This document shows positions 1 to 5,190 of a stretch of DNA of 6,768 bases, piece after piece. Position 1 is the first letter of the stretch. Each line of letters starts with the position of its first letter. The notes beneath the pieces are model-generated. The model saw only the letters and a list, made by a program, of their open reading frames with translations. It ran no database searches and had not been told where the DNA came from. This DNA comes from Clostridia bacterium (GTDB taxonomy: Bacteria > Bacillota > Clostridia > Oscillospirales > Acutalibacteraceae), in assembly GCA_900771185.1 (NCBI GenBank), contig CAAGND010000127.1, positions 1-6,768 of the forward strand, given 5' to 3'. The position numbers and the translations under genes were made by a program.

Positions 1-35
1 CGCGTGCCTCGTTTTCAAAACCATTTGCACAAACG

Positions 36-74
36 AAAAAGAAAAAAGAGCCGTAAAACGACTCTTTTTCTTTT
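36..74. terminator. Rho-independent terminator of the tRNA pair
   Basis: A long A/T-rich hairpin follows the CCA end of tRNA-Trp. The inner stem is 52-54 with 58-60 (CGT/ACG). After one mismatch (51/61) the stem continues through 43-50 with 62-69, and after a bulged A at 42 it runs on to 36 with 75. Read on the minus strand, the 3' arm is almost all T (CTCTTTTTTC then TTTTT), as expected for an intrinsic terminator right after a tRNA. The plus strand also ends in a T-rich arm, so it may work in both directions on a gene lying left of the window. Positions 1-35 show nothing I can name. Confidence 0.85.
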
Positions 75-150
75 TGGCAGGGGCAGAAGGACTTGAACCC
101 TCGGCACGCGGTTTTGGAGACCGCTGCTCTACCAACTGAGCTATACCCCT
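75..150 (-). tRNA. tRNA-Trp (anticodon CCA)
   Basis: Read on the minus strand this is a complete 76-nt cloverleaf with an encoded CCA end (75-77) and discriminator G (78). The acceptor arms AGGGGTA and TGCCCCT pair with one G-T pair. The D arm contains AGCTCAGTTGGTAGAGC, the anticodon arm is GCGGT-CTCCAAA-ACCGC with anticodon CCA, and the T arm contains GGTTCAAGTCC. It decodes UGG. It lies 34 nt downstream of the tRNA-Met gene, with no promoter of its own visible, so the two are probably cut from one transcript. Confidence 0.97.
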
Positions 151-159
151 TTATGTACA

Positions 160-180
160 GAGCACCGTTTAACGGTGCTC
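160..180. other. Perfect hairpin in the spacer between the two tRNAs
   Basis: GAGCACCGTT (160-169) and AACGGTGCTC (171-180) are perfect complements around one base, so the RNA could form a stem of 8-9 bp with a tight loop. It fills most of the 34-nt spacer between the tRNA genes. No T-run follows it on the minus strand, so it is not a standard terminator. It could help RNase processing of the dicistronic tRNA precursor; that role is inference. Confidence 0.6.
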
Positions 181-184
181 CGCT

Positions 185-261
185 TGGTGGGCCATCAGGG
201 ACTCGAACCCCGGACCAACCGGTTATGAGCCGGTTGCTCTAACCAACTGAGCTAATGGCCC
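185..261 (-). tRNA. tRNA-Met (anticodon CAT, elongator type)
   Basis: Minus-strand 77-nt cloverleaf with encoded CCA (185-187) and discriminator A. The acceptor arms GGGCCAT and ATGGCCC pair fully, the D arm is AGCTCAGTTGGTTAGAGC, the anticodon arm is ACCGG-CTCATAA-CCGGT with anticodon CAT, and the T arm contains GGTTCGAGTCC. A paired first base and the absence of the three G-C pairs of initiators at the anticodon stem argue against initiator tRNA. A tRNA-Ile carrying lysidine-modified CAT has the same anticodon and cannot be excluded by eye; elongator Met is the better guess. Confidence 0.9.
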
Positions 262-295
262 GATTCCGCCGCGCAGCAACGCGCGAACAACAAGT

Positions 296-324
296 ATAAT
301 ATCAAACACAAACGCAAATGTCAA
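296..324 (-). promoter_or_regulatory. Sigma-A promoter of the tRNA pair
   Basis: On the minus strand there is a perfect -35 TTGACA (319-324), a 17-bp spacer and -10 TATTAT (296-301), about 35 bp upstream of the tRNA-Met 5' end. The G/C-rich stretch after the -10 (CGCGCG near 281-285) resembles the discriminator of stringently controlled stable-RNA promoters, but that reading is inference. The region 325-364 holds only A/T tracts and no clear terminator for the acyltransferase gene, so read-through into the tRNAs is possible. Confidence 0.88.
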
Positions 325-364
325 TCTTTTTTTCAAAAAATTGCGTGTGTTTTTCACTTTAATT

Positions 365-1255
365 TCACAGTATTTTTTCTCCGTCAAAGAAGAACACGCC
401 GTAACCGCTTCCAGTGGGCTTGCCGTCTCTGAGGCGGCGTGCGAAAGCGCGCTGCAGAGAGGTGCTTTCCGGCAGCATATCGAGCGGAGCGTCGCTCAGC
501 TTTCCGAAAACTCTCCACCCGTCGGAGAAGGTATCATGGTCTTTATATGAGATTATGTCAAAATCGTCCATGAAATCAAGTATATTGCAGCCTGCGGGCA
601 AAAACTCACGGTGAGGGGGATAGAGCAGCCATGAGCCGCAGACAAAGGCCATAGGTTCGCCGTTCTTACCGCCGAAGAACTTGTATGCGCGCTTGTAAGC
701 GTCAATGCGGCTTTCGCGTGTCAGGGGTCCTGCCGAGGGGATGTGGAAATTTATCACTCTGTCGCCGCGCTTCAGCTTCAGCTCGTTTTTTTCATATTCA
801 TCCTCTCCGAATTGGGATTCCTCAAACTGCAGCCGTCCGAGCCCGAAACGGGTCATTTCAAAAAATCCCCTGTACCATGAGGGGACGAAAGTGCCCCAGA
901 CCTCCTCACATTCACGGCATTCAAGCAGCTTCCATTTGAGGTCTTCAACGCTTTTGAAATATATTTCGTCTGATATCCCTGCGTCACGGTAGCGCTCATG
1001 CAGTTTTCCGCAGGCGCTGAGCAGCAGGCACATATTGAGCGTATACACATTTTCGCCTGTATTATCGGAGAGCGGTTTCAGCCTTTCAAGCACGCTGTTG
1101 AGCGTTGACGGCTCCTCCTCAAATTCGTGCACAAGAGCGCAGAACTCCTCGTTTTTTGACATCCTATCCGCACAGTCGCACAGAGTTTCAGTAGCCTCCG
1201 CGGGGAATCCGAGCTTCTCGGTCAGTGTTCTGATATCATTTGTATTTATACTCAT
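365..1255 (-). CDS. Two-domain GNAT-like acyltransferase (DUF5596 / GNAT_C type)
   Basis: A 296-residue soluble protein with no signal peptide or membrane segment. The helical N-terminal half (about residues 8-130) matches what I recall of the N-acyltransferase N-terminal domain (DUF5596). The C-terminal half (about 135-285) resembles the GNAT-like C-terminal domain, with the family-typical HIPSAGPL at 171-178, FVCGSWLL at 204-211 and REFLPAGCNIL at 216-226. The family is common in gut Firmicutes and is annotated as acyltransferase; acceptor and donor are not known to me, and acyl-CoA use is inferred from the GNAT fold. The start is ATG at 1253-1255, preceded by GGAGGT seven bases upstream (minus strand); the stop is TGA at 365-367. 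It is a single-gene unit with its own promoter at 1283-1311. No clear terminator follows. Domain assignment is from memory of the motif pattern, not from a search. Confidence 0.85.
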   Translation of the reverse strand: MSINTNDIRTLTEKLGFPAEATETLCDCADRMSKNEEFCALVHEFEEEPSTLNSVLERLKPLSDNTGENVYTLNMCLLLSACGKLHERYRDAGISDEIYFKSVEDLKWKLLECRECEEVWGTFVPSWYRGFFEMTRFGLGRLQFEESQFGEDEYEKNELKLKRGDRVINFHIPSAGPLTRESRIDAYKRAYKFFGGKNGEPMAFVCGSWLLYPPHREFLPAGCNILDFMDDFDIISYKDHDTFSDGWRVFGKLSDAPLDMLPESTSLQRAFARRLRDGKPTGSGYGVFFFDGEKIL

Positions 1256-1282
1256 AACGGCACCTCCGATTTTTACAAAGAA

Positions 1283-1311
1283 AGAATAACATATCGCGCC
1301 TTTTCGGTCAA
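1283..1311 (-). promoter_or_regulatory. Sigma-A promoter of the acyltransferase gene
   Basis: On the minus strand, -35 TTGACC (1306-1311), a 17-bp spacer and -10 TATTCT (1283-1288) lie just ahead of the ribosome binding site (GGAGGT, plus-strand complement near 1261-1266). Spacing and distance to the ATG at 1255 suit a leader of roughly 20 nt. It sits in a 124-bp gap shared with the divergent gene starting at 1380. Confidence 0.75.
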
Positions 1312-1379
1312 GGAGATTTGAGAGGAATTTTTGTTAATCCGGCGTATGCGGGGAATTATAGAACAGAGGAGATGATAAA

Positions 1380-1811
1380 ATGAATGAAGACACCGTAAAG
1401 CTTCTCCGGGAGTGCAGCTCCGGAGCCAAAATGGGAGTTGACTCAATAGAGGAAGTGATGCCGCATGTTAAAAACAGCACCCTTGCACAGAGCCTCAGCA
1501 CCTGCCGTGATGAGCACGAGAAGATAGGAGCAAAGGTTGACGGTATGCTCACAGCCCTCGGAGAAGAAGCAAAATCGCCGAATGTCATGGCAAAGGGCAT
1601 GTCGTGGATAAAAACCAATTTCAAGCTTTCCCTCACGCCTGATGACAGCACTGCGGCAGATTTGATAACCGACGGCTGCAATATGGGGATAAAGTCTCTT
1701 ACACGATATCTCAATGAGTACACTGCAGCGCAGGAGAGCGCCAAAGATATCGCTAAGGAGCTGATAAAGTCGGAGGACATCTGCACACAAAGTATCCGTG
1801 AATTCCTGTAA
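1380..1811 (+). CDS. Small helical protein, ferritin-like / DUF2383-like four-helix bundle
   Basis: A 143-residue, almost entirely helical, soluble protein. The sequence suggests four to five amphipathic helices (about residues 3-28, 31-61, 91-113, 115-140), with the conserved-looking blocks RDEHEKIG at 43-50, NVMAKGMSWIKTN at 68-80 and DLITDGCNMGIKSL at 94-107. Similar proteins are widespread in Clostridia as hypothetical proteins, and the helix pattern recalls the ferritin-like PA2169/DUF2383 group. A full diiron EXXH pair is not evident, so I do not claim metal binding; the function is unknown. The ATG at 1380 follows GAGGAG at 1366-1371 with good spacing; the stop TAA at 1809-1811 is followed 34 bp later by a strong terminator, so it is monocistronic. 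A clear promoter was not found in 1256-1379; the only candidate (TTGTTA/AATTAT, 1331-1359) would leave a leader of only about 14 nt. Confidence 0.82.
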   Translation: MNEDTVKLLRECSSGAKMGVDSIEEVMPHVKNSTLAQSLSTCRDEHEKIGAKVDGMLTALGEEAKSPNVMAKGMSWIKTNFKLSLTPDDSTAADLITDGCNMGIKSLTRYLNEYTAAQESAKDIAKELIKSEDICTQSIREFL

Positions 1812-1845
1812 GTGATGAAAACGGAAATGTTCAACGGATAATAAA

Positions 1846-1891
1846 AGCCTGTCATTCTGAGCAAAGCAAAGAATGACAGGCTCTTTGTTTT
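1846..1891. terminator. Bidirectional intrinsic terminator
   Basis: AGCCTGTCATTCT (1846-1858) and AGAATGACAGGCT (1870-1882) form a perfect 13-bp stem with an 11-base loop. On the plus strand it is followed by CTTTGTTTT (1883-1891), which ends the ferritin-like gene at 1380-1811. On the minus strand the stem is followed by TTTTATTAT, so it can also end the isomerase operon whose last stop is at 1988-1990. Confidence 0.9.
1850..1878. repeat. Possible copy of a dispersed TCATTCTGAGC-type repeat
   Basis: The hairpin core reads TGTCATTCTGAGC, then AAAGCAAAGAATGACA. I recall a widely dispersed bacterial intergenic element with nearly this wording (TCATTCTGAGC, GAAGC, GAAGAATC). Translating it on the minus strand gives the ALLRMT-like peptide often seen in spurious ORFs. 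Only this one full copy is in the window; ten bases (GTCATTCTGA) recur on the minus strand at 3798-3807. The dispersed nature cannot be shown from one window. Confidence 0.45.
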
Positions 1892-1951
1892 GGAGATCAA
1901 GCAGTCAAATATCTGTGCTTGCAAGCGACAGCTGACGGAAAAAACATCTAA

Positions 1952-1977
1952 CCCCACGGGGACAAATTCCCTGTCCC
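1952..1977 (-). other. Overlapping alternative hairpins after the isomerase operon
   Basis: GGGACA (1959-1964) pairs with TGTCCC (1972-1977) around a 7-base loop, while CCCC (1952-1955) can instead pair with GGGG (1958-1961). The two stems share bases and exclude each other. On the minus strand they follow the stop codon at 1988 by 11 bp and precede a T-run (complement of 1938-1944) by several bases. It may be a weak first terminator or a 3'-end structure of the operon; the strong hairpin at 1846-1882 is the better terminator. Confidence 0.4.
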
Positions 1978-1987
1978 GCAAATCCTT

Positions 1988-2851
1988 TTACGCAATCTCT
2001 ATAAATCTCTTGAGATTCTCAAGACCTATTTCGATACCGGTCATGGTGTTTTCAATGCCCTCAAACTCGATGCTTACATAGCCGTCATAGCCCGAGCGCT
2101 TGAGGACAGAGAGGCACTGAACCACGGGAATATCCCCGTGACCGATTATGGCTCCGCGCAGATAGTTGCCGCCGCGGCTCATGAAAAAGCCGCGTCCGGG
2201 ATTGAAGCCGCTGCCGCTCTTGATGTGAAAATCCTTTGCGTGAACATGCTTGGCGTATCCCGCAAGTCTGCCGACGGCCTTTTCCGAAGGGTCGTCCGCA
2301 CAGGCGAAATTGCCCATGTCTATGAGCAGACCGAAGTTCTCGTCCGCAACACCGGTCACAAGCTTTTCGACCCTCACGCTGTCCTGGGCAAAGAAACCAT
2401 GATTTTCAACCATTGTCGAAATACCCTTTTCCTTTGCGTATTCCGTGACTGCTCTGCAGCCCTCAATGAGGACGGGAAGCGCTTGGTCAAAACCGCATAT
2501 TTTGTTCTGCGGAGCATTAAAGCCGCCCGTCGCGTCATGGCGCATACCCTTGGCACCGAGAATTTCCGCAATGTCCACCTGCCCGAAGAGACGCTCAGTC
2601 TCCTCCTTGAGAGGTCTGTTTAAAAGCTCCGCGCCTATTGTGTAGTTGACTATCGGAAGCCCGACACGCTCGCTCTCGTCTCTCAGAAGCTTTGCGTAAT
2701 CCCTGACCTCCATCCCGTTGTGAGGCGAAAGGTCAATAAATTCTATGGCGTCAAAACCCATCTCTTTGACTTTGGATATGAGCTCCAACTGGTTGAGCTC
2801 ACCGCTTTTGAGAAGCGGCTGAAAGCTGTAACTGCTGACGCAGGTTTTCAT
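1988..2851 (-). CDS. Sugar isomerase/epimerase, xylose isomerase-like TIM barrel
   Basis: A 287-residue cytoplasmic protein of the AP endonuclease 2 / xylose isomerase-like superfamily, the usual length for this family. These metal-dependent barrels isomerize or epimerize sugars, cyclitols and their keto derivatives. Likely metal or active-site residues are E149 (MVENHG), D178 (IDMGNF), H202 and H204 with D207 (HVHAKDFH), H238 (GHGD) and E262/E264 (SIEFEG). An N-terminal SSYSF and GFDAIEF (32-38) mark the first barrel strands. A loop at about 211-237, rich in Gly, Arg and Phe, is longer than in its neighbour and may shape a different substrate pocket. The ATG at 2851 follows AAGGG, which overlaps the TAA of the upstream gene, only 12 bp away, so the two genes are co-transcribed and perhaps translationally coupled. 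Family calls such as 'sugar phosphate' are generic; the substrate is unknown. Confidence 0.9.
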   Translation of the reverse strand: MKTCVSSYSFQPLLKSGELNQLELISKVKEMGFDAIEFIDLSPHNGMEVRDYAKLLRDESERVGLPIVNYTIGAELLNRPLKEETERLFGQVDIAEILGAKGMRHDATGGFNAPQNKICGFDQALPVLIEGCRAVTEYAKEKGISTMVENHGFFAQDSVRVEKLVTGVADENFGLLIDMGNFACADDPSEKAVGRLAGYAKHVHAKDFHIKSGSGFNPGRGFFMSRGGNYLRGAIIGHGDIPVVQCLSVLKRSGYDGYVSIEFEGIENTMTGIEIGLENLKRFIEIA

Positions 2852-2863
2852 GTCAAGTCACCC

Positions 2864-3703
2864 TTATTCCATCATGTTTTTTAAGAAATCGACCGCCGTG
2901 ATGATATCCTTTTCGGGATTGTCGCCGACCTCACGCTCAATGGTCAGAAAACCCTTGTAGCCGATATCCTCAAGAGCGGCGAGATATTTGTTCCAGTCAA
3001 CGCTTCCCTCGCCGAGCGGCACCTCGAGGAATGAAGGCCCGGTCACAAGAGAATCCTTCACAAGACCGTAGACGATTTCAGGATCTTTATAGTAGAGCTG
3101 TTTGCCGTCCTTTGCGTGTGTGTGAACTATGTAATCACGCAGATTGTATACAGCGCCGGCGGGGTCGTCACCCGTGACCATGACGAGGTTTGCGGGGTCG
3201 AGGTTTACGCCGACCCCCGTAGAGCCGAGCGAGTCGAGAAAACCTTTGAGAACGGCGGAGGTTTCGGGTCCGGTTTCAATGGCAAAATGTGCGTCGAGAC
3301 TGTCCGCAAAGCGGGAAAGCTCAAAGCACGCCTCCTGCATAATCTTGTAGCGCTCATGATTGCTGTCCTGCGGAACAACACCTATGTGCGTGGTGACAAC
3401 ATCGGTGCCCAGCTCCTTGGCGAGCTCTATTATGCGCTTTGACTTTTCGACTCTTTCGGGATTTTCGTCCCTGTTTCCGAAGCCGCCGCCGAGGTCGCCG
3501 CACAGAGCGGAGATGACAAGGCCGTTGTCGGCAACAAGCTTTTTGAAATCAGATCTTTTTTCGCCCACAAGGTTTTCAGGCGACATCTCGCCCCTCGTCG
3601 CATAGACCTGAATGCCCTGAGCGCCGACAGCCGCAGCCTTTTTGACAGCAGAAGCGGTATCGGTTCTGAAACTGTCAATAATAACACCAATGGGAAACTT
3701 CAT
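2864..3703 (-). CDS. Sugar isomerase/epimerase, xylose isomerase-like TIM barrel (first gene of operon)
   Basis: A 279-residue cytoplasmic TIM-barrel protein of the same superfamily as the next gene but clearly different in sequence. Likely metal and catalytic residues are H106 (TTHIG), E143 (AIETGPE), D169 (NLDPAN), H194 and H196 with D199 (VHTHAKDG) and E256 (TIERE). PLGEGSVDW at 229-237 is the typical strand-7 segment. It opens the minus-strand operon: ATG at 3703, weak GGCGGGGT ribosome site upstream, promoter at 3740-3768, and the second isomerase 12 bp downstream. Being divergent from a Gfo/Idh oxidoreductase, it most likely acts on a keto-sugar, cyclitol or glycoside made or used by that enzyme; this is inference from context. 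Inosose- or hydroxypyruvate-isomerase-like activity is possible but no motif decides it. Confidence 0.9.
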   Translation of the reverse strand: MKFPIGVIIDSFRTDTASAVKKAAAVGAQGIQVYATRGEMSPENLVGEKRSDFKKLVADNGLVISALCGDLGGGFGNRDENPERVEKSKRIIELAKELGTDVVTTHIGVVPQDSNHERYKIMQEACFELSRFADSLDAHFAIETGPETSAVLKGFLDSLGSTGVGVNLDPANLVMVTGDDPAGAVYNLRDYIVHTHAKDGKQLYYKDPEIVYGLVKDSLVTGPSFLEVPLGEGSVDWNKYLAALEDIGYKGFLTIEREVGDNPEKDIITAVDFLKNMME

Positions 3704-3739
3704 TTGTTTACCCCGCCTTTCGCATAGTTTTACATCGCA

Positions 3740-3768
3740 ATAATAACAAATAAAGAAAAGTTATTCAA
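3740..3768 (-). promoter_or_regulatory. Sigma-A promoter of the isomerase operon
   Basis: On the minus strand, -35 TTGAAT (3763-3768), exactly 17 bp of spacer and -10 TATTAT (3740-3745). The expected start of transcription gives a leader of about 30 nt before the ATG at 3703, and includes the ribosome site. Confidence 0.75.
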
Positions 3769-3925
3769 GATATATTTTAGCGTTTGATTAAAATGTTTCA
3801 GAATGACGAAAAATATTCGCGTTTTTAAAGCCTTTGGTGTCATCAAAACTTACCTGTATCATATCTCAAAAATCAGCAAACGGATATTTCAGCGTGCTTT
3901 CATCTTAATTTATTGTCAAACAAAA

Positions 3926-3998
3926 AATGCTTGCATTCATTTGTAAACTTTTTTGTGATACAAATTACTTGTCTTTTTTTTAGGTTTACATTTGCAAA
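3926..3998. promoter_or_regulatory. Cluster of inverted repeats, candidate operators
   Basis: Four dyads lie just before and inside the plus-strand promoter: AATGC-TT-GCATT (3926-3937); ATTTGTA (3939-3945) with TACAAAT (3959-3965), 13 bases apart; TGTAAAC (3942-3948) with GTTTACA (3984-3990), the latter overlapping the -35; and a perfect TTTGCAAA (3991-3998) in the promoter spacer. Such placing suits a repressor or AraC/LacI-type regulator, but AT-rich DNA yields short dyads by chance and no regulator gene is in view. Confidence 0.4.
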
Positions 3999-4013
3999 AA
4001 TAACTGATATGAT
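3985..4013 (+). promoter_or_regulatory. Sigma-A promoter of the Gfo/Idh oxidoreductase gene
   Basis: -35 TTTACA (3985-3990), 17-bp spacer and -10 TATGAT (4008-4013). Transcription would begin near 4020, giving a leader of about 38 nt before the ATG at 4058. The spacer contains the palindrome TTTGCAAA. Confidence 0.78.
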
Positions 4014-4044
4014 ATAAAAAGCGGCAGTTCACATTAATCATGAC

Positions 4045-4050
4045 GGAGGA
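4045..4050 (+). promoter_or_regulatory. Ribosome binding site that fixes the start at 4058
   Basis: GGAGGA lies seven bases before the ATG at 4058. An earlier in-frame ATG at 4040 has no ribosome site ahead of it, and using it would place this GGAGGA inside the coding sequence. The conserved Rossmann start (VRIAVIGCGNIA) also begins right after the ATG at 4058. Confidence 0.85.
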
Positions 4051-4057
4051 TGAAAAA

Positions 4058-5125
4058 ATGTCAGACAAAGTAAGAATTGCAGTCATCGGGTGCGGAAACA
4101 TAGCGAATTCCGCGCATATACCTGCTTATCTCAAATGTGAGGACGCTCAGATAGTTGCTTTCTGCGATATAATTCCGGAACGCGCCGATGCCGCCGTGAA
4201 AAAATACGGCTGCGGCAGGGCTGTGTATGACTATCACGAGCTTCTCGATGATGAAAATATTGACGCTGTTTCCGTCTGCACACACAATGATTTTCACTCT
4301 GTTATTGCGATAGATTTTATGAGAGCGGGCAAGGATGTGCTCTGCGAGAAACCGGCGGCGCGTGTGCTCTCCGAGGCGCTTGAGATGCAGAGAGTTTCCC
4401 ATGAGACCGAACGGATACTGAGCATCGGCGTGTGCAACCGTTTCGGAACTGCTGTCAATCATATAAAGGATATGATTGCACGCGGGGATCTCGGCGAGGT
4501 CTACCATGTCTATGCGAGTTTCAGAGCTCATCGCTCAATACCCGGAATCGGCGGCGACTTCACCCGCAAGGCTGTGTCCGGCGGCGGGGCGCTGATAGAC
4601 TGGGGCGTTCACTATCTTGACCTGATAATGTATTGCTGCGGCGAGCCGAAACCGCTCACAGCATCGGGCGAGGCGTTCTGCAAATTGGGAAAGAATATAA
4701 AGGATTATGTATATACCTCAATGTGGGCTTCGGATACTGCCGAGGAAAACGGCGTTTTCGATGTTGACGATTCAGTCACCGGTATTGTCAGAACCGATGG
4801 ACCGACAATCACCTTCAACGGCGCGTGGGCGCAGAATATCGGTGAGAACGAGACGTATATTGACTTTATGGGAGACAAGGCCGGCATAAGGCTTGCCTAT
4901 TGCGGCAACTTCACGCTCTATTCAGTCAGGGACGGCATGCTTCTGAAGACCGTTCCCGAATATAAGACAAACAATTTCTATGAGGATGAGGTTATCTCAT
5001 TTGTTCACAGCGTCAGAACGAGAGAGCGCAACCGCGCCGATATCGACCTTGCGATACAGACCTCAAAAATCATGCAGGCGATTTATGACTCTTCGGAGCA
5101 GCATCGAGAGGTGACGATTGACTGA
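4058..5125 (+). CDS. Gfo/Idh/MocA family NAD(P)-dependent oxidoreductase
   Basis: A 355-residue cytoplasmic dehydrogenase of normal family length. Residues 5-120 form the Rossmann fold, with the dinucleotide motif VIGCGNIA at 9-16 and the catalytic lysine K98 in CEKPA (96-100). The C-terminal alpha/beta substrate domain (about 125-340) carries GGGALIDWGVHYLD (175-188), where D181 and H185 are the usual catalytic and substrate residues. Members oxidize or reduce a hydroxyl of sugars, cyclitols or glycosides, often giving a keto-sugar. This gene faces two sugar isomerase genes across a shared regulatory gap, a frequent pairing in sugar and inositol-like catabolism and in deglycosylation via 3-keto intermediates. 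The start at 4058 is preferred over 4040 on ribosome-site grounds; the stop is TGA at 5123-5125. Which hydroxyl and which sugar are acted on cannot be read from the sequence. No clear terminator separates it from the phosphate transporter 65 bp on, so read-through is possible. Confidence 0.94.
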   Translation: MSDKVRIAVIGCGNIANSAHIPAYLKCEDAQIVAFCDIIPERADAAVKKYGCGRAVYDYHELLDDENIDAVSVCTHNDFHSVIAIDFMRAGKDVLCEKPAARVLSEALEMQRVSHETERILSIGVCNRFGTAVNHIKDMIARGDLGEVYHVYASFRAHRSIPGIGGDFTRKAVSGGGALIDWGVHYLDLIMYCCGEPKPLTASGEAFCKLGKNIKDYVYTSMWASDTAEENGVFDVDDSVTGIVRTDGPTITFNGAWAQNIGENETYIDFMGDKAGIRLAYCGNFTLYSVRDGMLLKTVPEYKTNNFYEDEVISFVHSVRTRERNRADIDLAIQTSKIMQAIYDSSEQHREVTID

Positions 5126-5175
5126 TTGATTTCCGCACATTTTAAGGGTCGGGATCTGTCCGCTCAGCGTTTTTT

Positions 5176-5181
5176 AGGAGG
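5176..5181 (+). promoter_or_regulatory. Ribosome binding site deciding a GTG start
   Basis: A perfect AGGAGG lies nine bases before the GTG at 5191. An in-frame TAA (5188-5190) directly precedes that GTG, so the reading frame cannot start earlier, and the next in-frame ATG (codon 23) would cut into the first membrane segment. Confidence 0.88.
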
Positions 5182-5190
5182 ACTGATTAA

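Larger units (their letters stand above)
3704..4057. other. AT-rich divergent regulatory gap of the sugar module
   Basis: The 354 bp between the two divergent starts carry no convincing gene on either strand. The stretch is much richer in A and T than the flanking genes. It contains the minus-strand promoter (3740-3768), the plus-strand promoter (3985-4013) and several inverted repeats (3926-3998). The middle part, about 3770-3920, holds nothing I can assign apart from a 10-base match to the terminator repeat at 3798-3807. No riboswitch fold was recognised. Confidence 0.7.

Noticed and set aside
1331..1359. Possible promoter (TTGTTA / AATTAT) for the ferritin-like gene
   Set aside because: It would start transcription at the ribosome binding site, leaving almost no leader; the true promoter is not identified.
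1917..1926. Perfect palindrome GCTTGCAAGC
   Set aside because: An isolated 10-base palindrome at a 3' end with no partner copy or nearby promoter; chance is likely enough.
1334..1981. A 215-codon minus-strand frame across the small helical protein gene and its terminator
   Set aside because: It runs antisense through a gene with a good ribosome site and through a terminator hairpin, and its product has the ALLRMT-like peptide typical of translated repeats.
2138..2623. A 161-codon plus-strand frame inside the second isomerase gene
   Set aside because: It is antisense to a gene with clear catalytic motifs, has no ribosome site and matches no family I recognise.
4061..4531. A 156-codon minus-strand frame inside the Gfo/Idh gene
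   Set aside because: It is antisense to the Rossmann domain of a well-supported gene; the frame is a by-product of codon usage.
5118..5146. Possible promoter (TTGACT, 17 bp, TTTAAG) for the phosphate transporter
   Set aside because: The -10 lacks the key second A and last T, and it overlaps the end of the preceding gene; too weak to call.
5126..5175. Possible terminator between the Gfo/Idh and transporter genes (CGG...CCG followed by TTTTTT at about 5170-5175)
   Set aside because: The stem is only about three firm pairs and is separated from the T-run by several bases.
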